Shown in pieces: positions 1 through 5,243 of a stretch of DNA of 5,307 bases (the stretch's first letter is position 1; each line of letters begins with the position of its first letter). The notes under the pieces are model-generated. The model saw only the letters and a list, made by a program, of their open reading frames with translations, was not told where the DNA came from and ran no database searches. The stretch comes from Planctomycetota bacterium (lineage in GTDB: Bacteria; Planctomycetota; Phycisphaerae; SM23-33; FEN-1343). The stretch covers positions 1-5,307 of the forward strand of contig JABMQG010000347.1 in assembly GCA_013203365.1 (NCBI GenBank), given 5' to 3'. A program made the position numbers and the translations under genes.

Positions 1-31
1 CAAAGAATACAGATCAAATGGGTTTTTGGAC

Positions 32-1492
32 CTACGCCCTATGCCGACGACGTATCAGAGCCATGGAAGCCAGTGTCAACAGCGACAGTGTAGCGGGTTC
101 GGGGATTGAAATGCCCCATGCTCGGCTTGTCCCATAGTTGGGCTGAAATAGCGTCCAATCAAAGACGTCCACGTCGCCGTCGCCGTCGAAATCGCCGTCT
201 TCCCAAGCCATTCCGCTGGCTGTGCCGAAGTTAACTTGAAAGATCACCCAGTCGTAGATATCTACATCATTGTCCTTATCGAGGTCGCCGTAAAGGGGAC
301 ACAGAAAAAACTGATCCGGTGTCAGCGCGATGTTAGAAATACGAACATCTGCAATGACGCCATCAAAAGCTTTAAGCCAGCTGTCACTTTGTGTGTTTCC
401 AATGCCTAAGCCAGGGTTTCTTGTCGGGTCAAGTTCCGCGAACGGGCGGATGTTCGTTATCGTTGAGGCCACTAGGACGCCGTCGAAGTAGAGTTTCTGT
501 TCGCCGGTGGCGTCATCCAGGACTGCGGCCAGGTGAACCAACTTCGATTCGGGGAGCGATACGGGCGAAGTGATTTGTGACATGTGAGAGCCATCGGAAG
601 TGACGCTGAAATACACTTGCCCGTTGCTTAAGACCCCCAGCACGTATGGGTCGGTTGCTTCGCGATCATCACCGCGGAATAATATATACGAGTATCTGGC
701 TGGGCCTGGGTCGCGAATCACGAATGCTTCGAGTGTAAGACTTTCTGTGAGAGCAAGGTCGATGCTATCGGGCACGAACACGCGTTCGCTTGTCTGGTTG
801 AATTCCAATCCCACGGCCCCGCCATCAAACGTGCTGGCAGATCGGTAGACTGGCCCAGTGGTTCCGTATGGCGTGCCGTGGTGGCCGCCAACGGAATCGA
901 TGATCGATCCGACACCCGTGGCGAGAGCACCTGGAGTGCCCTCCTCGAACTGCCAGTGTGCGACGGTTCCGCCATCGAGTTCTATAACATATCCGCCGCG
1001 TCCGAGGTCTGGGTAGTCGCGTGGAGGGGTCCAACCTGGCTGTGGGGCGTCGTTCCACTTGCCCCGCCTGTAATAGGTGAATTCATCTGGTGTTGCCGTC
1101 CAAAGGAATTGTCCGTAGTCTTCATCCCCGGCGTTATTTGGTTCACCTGAATTCCAGTTGGTGTACGCAAGGGGTTCATCGGTAACCCACCTAAAATCGC
1201 CTTCCAAAAGCGAATCGTTTAGGCCGAACCAGTATCCGCCCGAACCGGTTGGCCCGCTGTCGAAGATGTTTTCGATGAAGGTCTGTTCGGCTTGTGAGGT
1301 GATTGTAGCCAGGTATCCGCCTGCGGCTTGGGCGGTCGATCCGGCGGCAGTCCACGACAGCGTCTGATCTGGCATTATCTCGTAGAAATGCCCATTGCCA
1401 CCATCCGACAGGCGCCATTGAACCGGTGCCGCGTACGTTGAAAGAGCAACTGAGGCAACTACAAAGAATGCAACTACTTGCGTGCGATTCAT
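32..1492 (-). CDS. Secreted PEP-CTERM protein with C-type lectin-like, LamG-like and dockerin-like domains
   Basis: This 486-residue protein is probably exported and sorted to the cell surface or extracellular matrix by an exosortase, where it would bind carbohydrate. Residues 1-21 form a signal peptide with likely cleavage around TYA-AP. Residues ~25-172 look like a C-type lectin-like domain: YWFGLNDS (87-94), GEPNN with the EPN triad at 117-119, acidic GDED (122-125) and WND at 146-148. These are the usual calcium/sugar ligands, EPN being the mannose-type signature in classical lectins. The usual disulfide cysteines are absent. Residues ~175-392 resemble a LamG/concanavalin-like jellyroll (HWQFEEG, YFDGVLV, ADVRISNIALT). 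Two dockerin/EF-hand-like loops follow, with Asp at 403/405/407/411/414 and 434/436/438/442/445. The C-terminus is a textbook PEP-CTERM signal: IPEPA (463-467), a hydrophobic stretch, then RRRHR. The ATG start is supported by AAGGAG six bases upstream. Ligand and role are unknown; no exosortase gene lies in this window. Confidence 0.93.
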   Translation of the reverse strand: MNRTQVVAFFVVASVALSTYAAPVQWRLSDGGNGHFYEIMPDQTLSWTAAGSTAQAAGGYLATITSQAEQTFIENIFDSGPTGSGGYWFGLNDSLLEGDFRWVTDEPLAYTNWNSGEPNNAGDEDYGQFLWTATPDEFTYYRRGKWNDAPQPGWTPPRDYPDLGRGGYVIELDGGTVAHWQFEEGTPGALATGVGSIIDSVGGHHGTPYGTTGPVYRSASTFDGGAVGLEFNQTSERVFVPDSIDLALTESLTLEAFVIRDPGPARYSYILFRGDDREATDPYVLGVLSNGQVYFSVTSDGSHMSQITSPVSLPESKLVHLAAVLDDATGEQKLYFDGVLVASTITNIRPFAELDPTRNPGLGIGNTQSDSWLKAFDGVIADVRISNIALTPDQFFLCPLYGDLDKDNDVDIYDWVIFQVNFGTASGMAWEDGDFDGDGDVDVFDWTLFQPNYGTSRAWGISIPEPATLSLLTLASMALIRRRHRA

Positions 1493-1635
1493 GATCTGCT
1501 CCTTTTCTCTAGATGCAGGTGTCGTGATTGCTGTCTATCCCCAGCCGACCGGGGCCGGCATGGCCGGTGCGATGTCTCTACACCAGCGAAAGTTATAGCA
1601 TTGCTAAGAATCATAGCCCTGCAATTTACCACCAT
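1489..1635 (-). CDS. Possible 48-residue leader peptide overlapping the PEP-CTERM start
   Basis: An open frame of 48 codons begins with ATG at 1635 and ends with TGA at 1491-1489, sharing ATGA with the start codon of the PEP-CTERM gene. Such overlaps are typical of translationally coupled genes. GAGGA (1643-1639) precedes the ATG, with only three bases between, which is shorter than ideal. The product is unrecognised. The first ~19 residues are moderately hydrophobic (MVVNCRAMILSNAITF), and the rest is rich in Arg, Ser and His (8 Arg and 3 His in total). There are Cys residues at 5 and 26, and no domain is visible. The frame lies wholly inside the predicted leader transcript and crosses the two hairpins at 1567-1539, so its translation could unfold them. 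It may equally be a chance open frame in GC-rich DNA, because the downstream gene has a strong ribosome binding site of its own. Confidence 0.25.
   Translation of the reverse strand: MVVNCRAMILSNAITFAGVETSHRPCRPRSAGDRQQSRHLHLEKRSRS
1499..1504 (-). promoter_or_regulatory. Ribosome binding site of the PEP-CTERM gene
   Basis: AAGGAG lies on the minus strand six bases before the ATG at 1492. It is a near-perfect Shine-Dalgarno sequence at good spacing and fixes the start codon. I saw no strong complementary anti-Shine-Dalgarno stretch in the leader, so sequestration of this site is not obvious. Confidence 0.85.
1539..1567 (-). other. Two abutting GC-rich hairpins in the PEP-CTERM leader
   Basis: On the minus strand, CCGGC-CAT-GCCGG (1567-1555) is followed without a gap by CCCCGG-TCGG-CTGGGG (1554-1539), a 6-bp stem with one G-U pair. 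No U-tract follows, so this does not look like an intrinsic terminator or attenuator. The pair lies about 35 bases before the ribosome binding site and inside the possible 48-codon leader frame. An RNA stabiliser or translation modulator is possible but inferred. Confidence 0.45.
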
Positions 1636-1651
1636 TTTTCCTCAGTATCAC

Positions 1652-1740
1652 CAAAGCAGGCTATCTCGTCTTTGACGGGTTCACGTATACCGAGCAATAG
1701 CCCGGCTGAGCCGGAAAGCAAATAGGCAGAATGAACCCGT
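1652..1740 (-). ncRNA. Candidate structured 5' leader RNA with possible pseudoknot
   Basis: Just inside the predicted transcript start, ACGGGTTCA (1740-1732) is perfectly complementary to TGAACCCGT (1683-1675), giving a 9-bp stem. The next base (1674) opens a second stem, CAAAG/CTTTG (1674-1670 with 1656-1652), so the two helices could stack end to end. Inside the first stem, CCGGC-TCA-GCCGG (1714-1702) can form a hairpin. An alternative is CCGGGC-TATT-GCTCGG (1705-1690), and the two exclude each other. GGCTAT (1702-1697) is also complementary to ATAGCC (1664-1659) in the loop of the second stem, a possible pseudoknot. I could not match this to a riboswitch class by eye; in particular the c-di-GMP-I core was not seen. 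A single 9-bp inverted repeat could arise by chance. The stacked and switching arrangement is what makes it worth listing. Confidence 0.35.
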
Positions 1741-1756
1741 TCCAAAAACTCAGCGA

Positions 1757-1785
1757 ATTATACGTCGCCTCCGCGTGGGCGTCAA
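1757..1785 (-). promoter_or_regulatory. Sigma70-type promoter of the PEP-CTERM gene
   Basis: The minus strand reads TTGACG (-35, 1785-1780), a 17-base spacer, then a perfect TATAAT (-10, 1762-1757). Transcription should begin near the A at 1750, giving an untranslated leader of about 258 bases before the ATG at 1492. The sequence fit to the consensus is excellent (5/6 and 6/6 with optimal spacing). A-tracts lie immediately upstream. This separates the PEP-CTERM gene from the alr transcript. Confidence 0.8.
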
Positions 1786-1787
1786 GA

Positions 1788-1812
1788 TTTTTCTCGCTTT
1801 TTAGGTTTTTTT
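1788..1812 (-). promoter_or_regulatory. Phased A-tracts / UP-like element
   Basis: On the minus strand, runs of A occupy 1812-1806 (seven), 1802-1798 (five) and 1792-1788 (five), just upstream of the -35 box. Their centres are 9 and 10 bases apart, close to one helical turn, which produces intrinsic curvature. AT-rich stretches at this position also act as UP elements contacting the alpha subunit of RNA polymerase. The tracts are seen directly; the effect on transcription is inferred. Confidence 0.5.
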
Positions 1813-1819
1813 GGGGGGG
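1806..1819. repeat. Adjacent homopolymer runs T7 and G7
   Basis: Seven T are followed directly by seven G on the plus strand (C7A7 on the minus strand), about 21-34 bases beyond the -35 box of the PEP-CTERM promoter. Runs of this kind can slip during replication and are also error-prone in sequencing. A length change here would shift elements upstream of the promoter but alter no codon. Confidence 0.6.
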
Positions 1820-1827
1820 TATTCGTC

Positions 1828-1940
1828 GGCCACCGGCTTGCTTGCTGCCGCCGGCCAAGACATCTTAGTGCCGGGTCTATTTCTCGGGGGCATAAAGCAA
1901 TTACGCGGATGGTTCCGCTTGCTGGCACCGCCGGAATTGC
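1828..1940 (-). other. Hairpin cluster in the gap between alr and the PEP-CTERM promoter
   Basis: No gene is evident here. Three inverted repeats are visible. GCAATT/AATTGC (1897-1902 with 1935-1940) encloses a perfect 5-bp hairpin, GCGGA-TGGT-TCCGC (1905-1918). A longer imperfect stem spans 1828-1856: GGCCG and CGGC arms, one G-G mismatch and a nine-base loop on the minus strand. None is followed by a T-run in the minus direction. They may slow polymerase or protect the 3' end of the alr transcript, but this is inference. Confidence 0.3.
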
Positions 1941-1963
1941 GTAGCCACCCTCGAAGTTCCCAC

Positions 1964-1988
1964 ACCACCGGCCAAATCGCCGGTTGGT
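1964..1988 (-). terminator. Stem-loop immediately after the alr stop codon
   Basis: Directly after the TAG at 1991-1989, the transcript can form ACC-A-ACCGGC, loop GATTTG, GCCGGT-GGT. This is a 9-bp stem with a single bulged A. No U-tract follows, so it is not a standard intrinsic terminator. It could mark the end of the propeller-alr transcript through factor-dependent termination or 3'-end protection. Confidence 0.35.
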
Positions 1989-3119
1989 CTAATCGACACT
2001 GACGGGCCGAACCCGCCGGCCGAGGCGGGAGGTAAGCTCGTAGGGTATCATACCGGCCAGGCGGACGAGGTTCTCCACACTGTTCGGGGCGGCAGGGTCG
2101 TTGGAGATGATTTCTACCTCCTGGCCCACTTTGACCTCGGGCGTCTCGGTCAAGTCGACTATCGTCTGGTCCATGGACAACATTCCCCGAACAGGCACAT
2201 ACCGGCGGCCTATGCGCATGGTGGCCCGGTTAGACAGGCATCTGAAATACCCGTCCCCGTAGCCTATCGGCACGAGGCCCACGCGGCTGGGCCGGTCGAA
2301 CCGGTAAGTTAAGCCGTATCCGCAGCGCGTTCCGGGTGGGACGTCCTTGATCTCCATCAGTCGGCCGACGACCCGCATGGCTGGGCGAAGGGCAAGCACG
2401 TTCCGCATATGCTCTGAGGGCTGACATCCGTACAGCGATATTCCCGGTCGAACCATGTCGAGATGCGTGTCGGGCAGGTCGATCGTGGCGGCGGAGTTGG
2501 CTGCATGAAGCGTCAGACCTGCTCGCCCGCCGCATGTGTCCACCGCGGCGAGGAAACGCCTGAGTTGTTCGCGTGTGAAGTCCTTTTCCGCCTCGTCGGC
2601 GGTGGCGAAGTGGGTGTACATACCGGTAACCCTGATGGCCTGCTTGGCCCGAACCGCATCGAAAAGCCTGGCGGCGTCGGCGGGCATTATCCCGCCGCGG
2701 GTCATGCCGGTGTCGATCATGACGTGGACGCGGGCCTGGACGGCGGTTCTGGCGGCGGCCTCGGCGACCACGGCCACGTCGTCAATCGCAGTCAGCGTCA
2801 GGGTTATGCCATGGGCGATAAACTCGGCTAGCGATGCTCGATCCTCACCATCGCCAACGTATGCACCCGGTGGGAAGAAGGCCAGTATATCGGACTTGTA
2901 ACCCCTGCGGCGAAGATCGACGGCCTCATGCAACGTGGCCACGGCCAGGCAATCGGCACAGTCGGCTATAGTGTCCAGAAGCTGGTCCAGGCCGTGGCCG
3001 TAGCAGTCGCATTTGACCACTGCGCAAAGCTTAGTCCCCGGGGTCAGGCAGTTGCGGAGCAGTTTCAGATTATGCCTGACCGCCGACGGGGATATCTCTT
3101 TCCTCAGGTATCCGTTCAT
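1989..3119 (-). CDS. alr: Alanine racemase (PLP-dependent)
   Basis: Alr interconverts L- and D-alanine in the cytoplasm with pyridoxal phosphate, supplying D-alanine for peptidoglycan. From the ATG at 3119 the protein has 376 residues, the normal family length. Key motifs are in order: PLP lysine K36 in VVKCDCYGHG, DTGMTRGG (R141), HFATAD, LHAANSAATI, RPGISLYG (R224), the catalytic tyrosine Y268 in GYGLTY, GYGDGY (286-291) and SMDQ (315-318). K36 and Y268 sit close to their positions in well-studied enzymes (K34 in E. coli Alr; K39 and Y265 in the Geobacillus enzyme). A GTG at 3170 could add 17 residues (a GGTGG lies upstream), but these have no family counterpart, so the ATG is preferred although its ribosome binding site is weak. 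The gene begins 66 bases after the propeller/HEAT gene with no evident promoter between, suggesting co-transcription. The cysteines flanking K36 are unusual, since KANAYGHG or KADAYGHG is typical. A catalytic role is well supported. Confidence 0.95.
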   Translation of the reverse strand: MNGYLRKEISPSAVRHNLKLLRNCLTPGTKLCAVVKCDCYGHGLDQLLDTIADCADCLAVATLHEAVDLRRRGYKSDILAFFPPGAYVGDGEDRASLAEFIAHGITLTLTAIDDVAVVAEAAARTAVQARVHVMIDTGMTRGGIMPADAARLFDAVRAKQAIRVTGMYTHFATADEAEKDFTREQLRRFLAAVDTCGGRAGLTLHAANSAATIDLPDTHLDMVRPGISLYGCQPSEHMRNVLALRPAMRVVGRLMEIKDVPPGTRCGYGLTYRFDRPSRVGLVPIGYGDGYFRCLSNRATMRIGRRYVPVRGMLSMDQTIVDLTETPEVKVGQEVEIISNDPAAPNSVENLVRLAGMIPYELTSRLGRRVRPVSVD

Positions 3120-3185
3120 TTCGTTGCGACGATCCGTGTCCAACGGAAATAGTAACCGCCCGGGCCGCACGGGGCCACCGCTAAT

Positions 3186-5129
3186 TTATTGTCGGCAGTT
3201 CGACACTGCCGTGATAAGGTCCCCTGCCTTCTTGGATATTTCTGGGTTTCGGTCGGCGGCGCAGTCCATCAAGGCCTTGAACATCTCGTCACCTTCAACA
3301 ATCTGCGAACGCAACACTACTGCGGCGTCCACGGCGGCCTGTCTGACCATGCTCTCGCCGTCCCGCAGCCTACGAACAACCGCCGGGGTGACCTGCGGCG
3401 CGACCTGGGAATGGGCTTTGACAATCTCGCCCAACGCCCGGACGCAGGCCAGACGCACGAACTTGTCTGTGCCTTCAGCGGCCGAGAGCTTGACCAAACC
3501 TTCAACCGAATCTGCCGAGGCGAGCTTGCCCAGATGCCCGGCTGCTATGATCTGCAGGTATGAGCGAGGAAAGGCCAGCAGATCGATCATCTGCTTTTCC
3601 GAAGCTCCACCCAGTTGCGCCAATGCCTTGCCGGCCGATTCATTGACGTCCCAGTCTACGTCCGTCTTCGCAACGCCCAGCAGAAACGACGCGGCACCAG
3701 GATCATTGGACTCGCCCATTGCCTCGACGATCGACAAGCGGGCGGGAACATCGTCTCCTTTGGGCGGATTGTTATCCTCGTACTGCTTCTTGAGCTCAGC
3801 GAGAGTGCCTTTGACGGCTTGCGATGCCAGGGTTGGCCTTTTCTTGCCCAAGTCGCCGATGCAGAAAAGGTGCTTGTCCGTGCGTATGTATATCCTGCCG
3901 CCGGCGATGGCCGGCGAGGCCAGGCAAGGTTCGCCAAGACTGTTGACTCCAAGAACCTGTACGGAGCCCTCGACGGCTTTACTGACGTCGACGACAAAGG
4001 TTTCGCCCTTTTCGCTGACCCAGTACATCCGGCCCTCCGCGCCGACCGGGGAGGCAGTGAATCGCCCGGCGAGTTTATGTGTGACGATGGCCTTGCCTCC
4101 CTCATCGAGGAACCGTAGTCGGCCGTCATCGTTGGTCAGCAACAACGTGGGGTAGAACAGCGGTGAGGGCACGTATGGCCCGCCGGTGGGCACATATGCC
4201 TTCACGTGCGTGTCGGTTACGTCGCCTGTACCACCAGGATCGACCGACATTGTCGGACCATTGCGACCGCAGGTCAGGAACACCAGGCCGTTATGATAGA
4301 GCGGCGTTGGCACGACGACATCCGGTTCCTTCTTCATTCCACGGCAGGTCCAAAGCTCCTTGCCGGTGGCCGGGTCGTATGAGACAACAATATTGCCGTT
4401 GACGATAATCTGTGCCCGGCCATTGTGCTCAATCAGGATCGGCGTGGCGTATTGGCTCTTGGCGGTGCGTGGCGTACGCCATTTCTCCTGGCCGGTGTCG
4501 CGGTCCACCGCGACGATGAAGCTTTGGCCGTCGTGGTCGCAGTTCATGACGACAAGATCCTTGCACAAGATGGGCGAGGCGGCCAAATTCCACCCCCTCT
4601 TGAACGGCCCCAGCGGTCGCGTCCAGAGGAGCTGGCCTTCGAAGTCCAGCCCCACCAGGCCAGGGGAGTCGAAGAAGGCATACACCCGCTGTTCTTCACA
4701 GACCGCCGTGCTGGAGGCGTAACCGTTTTTAGGGTGGGTCCCGGCTGGCTTGCCTGCGTCAAAGTCTTTCTGCCAGACAATACTGCCATCCTTTGCGTTA
4801 AGGCACAGGACTAGGCGCTTCTGGCCTTTGTCAGTCGATGCGGTCAGGAAGACGCGGTCGCCCCAAACGATTGGCGAAGAGTTGCCGTCGCCAGGCAACG
4901 GCGTTTTCCACAGGACATTATCCTTATCGCTCCAGTAGATAGGCAGATTCGTCTCGGTGCTTACGCCCGAGCCATCACCACGCCAGCCGGGCCAATTGGC
5001 CATGCCCGGCTTGTCCTGTGCGAGCGAAACCGATGTCAAGAGCATCAGAGTCGGCAATGCCAACACCGACAAGAAGATCATGTATGGTTGGCTGAACTTT
5101 TTTAACGAATTCATTCGACGATGGCTCAT
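3186..5129 (-). CDS. Exported PQQ-like beta-propeller protein with C-terminal HEAT repeats
   Basis: The protein has 647 residues. Positions 1-37 form a signal peptide: basic start, hydrophobic core, likely cleavage SLA-QD. Residues ~45-430 form a PQQ-like/BamB-type beta-propeller. Visible blade motifs include NWPGWRGDGSG, NVLWKTPLPG, DGSIVWQKD, DFEGQLLWTRPLG, DTGQEKWRTPR, DPATGKELWTC and GRFTASPVGAEGRMYWVSE. After a charged linker (~430-465), residues ~465-640 are alpha-helical HEAT-like repeats, for example VRLACVRALGEIV and VRQAAVDAAVVL. HEAT repeats usually bind other proteins. It is too short, and lacks the features, for me to call it a quinoprotein dehydrogenase; no enzymatic activity is claimed. 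The ATG at 5129 has AAGGA six bases upstream, whereas a TTG two codons earlier (5135) abuts that site. It is first in a probable two-gene unit with alr. Its location is likely periplasmic or envelope, and its specific role is unknown. Confidence 0.9.
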   Translation of the reverse strand: MSHRRMNSLKKFSQPYMIFLSVLALPTLMLLTSVSLAQDKPGMANWPGWRGDGSGVSTETNLPIYWSDKDNVLWKTPLPGDGNSSPIVWGDRVFLTASTDKGQKRLVLCLNAKDGSIVWQKDFDAGKPAGTHPKNGYASSTAVCEEQRVYAFFDSPGLVGLDFEGQLLWTRPLGPFKRGWNLAASPILCKDLVVMNCDHDGQSFIVAVDRDTGQEKWRTPRTAKSQYATPILIEHNGRAQIIVNGNIVVSYDPATGKELWTCRGMKKEPDVVVPTPLYHNGLVFLTCGRNGPTMSVDPGGTGDVTDTHVKAYVPTGGPYVPSPLFYPTLLLTNDDGRLRFLDEGGKAIVTHKLAGRFTASPVGAEGRMYWVSEKGETFVVDVSKAVEGSVQVLGVNSLGEPCLASPAIAGGRIYIRTDKHLFCIGDLGKKRPTLASQAVKGTLAELKKQYEDNNPPKGDDVPARLSIVEAMGESNDPGAASFLLGVAKTDVDWDVNESAGKALAQLGGASEKQMIDLLAFPRSYLQIIAAGHLGKLASADSVEGLVKLSAAEGTDKFVRLACVRALGEIVKAHSQVAPQVTPAVVRRLRDGESMVRQAAVDAAVVLRSQIVEGDEMFKALMDCAADRNPEISKKAGDLITAVSNCRQ

Positions 5130-5135
5130 GTTCAA

Positions 5136-5140
5136 TCCTT
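5136..5140 (-). promoter_or_regulatory. Ribosome binding site of the propeller/HEAT gene
   Basis: AAGGA lies on the minus strand six bases before the ATG at 5129. It decides between that ATG and the TTG at 5135, which directly touches the site and so lacks a usable spacer. Confidence 0.75.
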
Positions 5141-5203
5141 ATATGGTCCGCAGATTGTAATGATTCAGCCTGAATTAGGCGTACATCTAGTTTCGTCGGT
5201 CGC

Positions 5204-5232
5204 ATTGTCGTATTGATATCCGTCATTGTCAA
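5204..5232 (-). promoter_or_regulatory. Probable sigma70-type promoter of the propeller-alr unit
   Basis: The minus strand carries a perfect TTGACA (-35, 5232-5227), a 17-base spacer and GACAAT (-10, 5209-5204, four of six matching TATAAT). Transcription would start near 5197, leaving a leader of about 68 bases. A small inverted repeat, ATTCA-GGC-TGAAT (5175-5163), lies in that leader. The weak -10 box lowers confidence. Confidence 0.5.
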
Positions 5233-5243
5233 TAATTCGCCCG

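Noticed and set aside
164..199. Tandem GTC/CGC triplet repeats on the plus strand
   Set aside because: They are the codons of the Asp/Gly/Val-rich dockerin-like calcium loop, not a separate DNA repeat.
1675..1740. tRNA or known riboswitch
   Set aside because: GGGTTCA resembles part of a tRNA T-arm, but no acceptor or anticodon arms are present. The core motif of c-di-GMP-I riboswitches could not be found by eye.
1661..1858. Minus-strand 65-codon frame across the alr/PEP-CTERM gap
   Set aside because: It runs through the A-tracts, the -35 and -10 boxes and the structured leader, which explain the sequence better. Lys/Asn-rich codons come from the A-runs.
3120..3170. GTG start 17 codons upstream for alanine racemase
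   Set aside because: A GGTGG lies upstream, but the added residues have no family counterpart and would move the PLP lysine to 53 instead of the usual 34-39. The ATG at 3119 was preferred, with some doubt remaining.
3013..4155. A long plus-strand open frame (380 codons) opposite the propeller/HEAT and alr genes
   Set aside because: Its Ser/Arg/Pro-rich product has no recognisable domain, it lies antisense to two convincingly identified genes, and it has the pattern expected from the GC-rich third positions of the opposite strand.
5130..5135. TTG start two codons upstream for the propeller/HEAT gene
   Set aside because: The TTG touches the AAGGA site with no spacer, while the ATG at 5129 has ideal spacing.
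4975..5232. Minus-strand 85-codon frame overlapping the start of the propeller/HEAT gene
   Set aside because: It overlaps the signal peptide region of a well-supported gene in another frame, and its product has no recognisable features.
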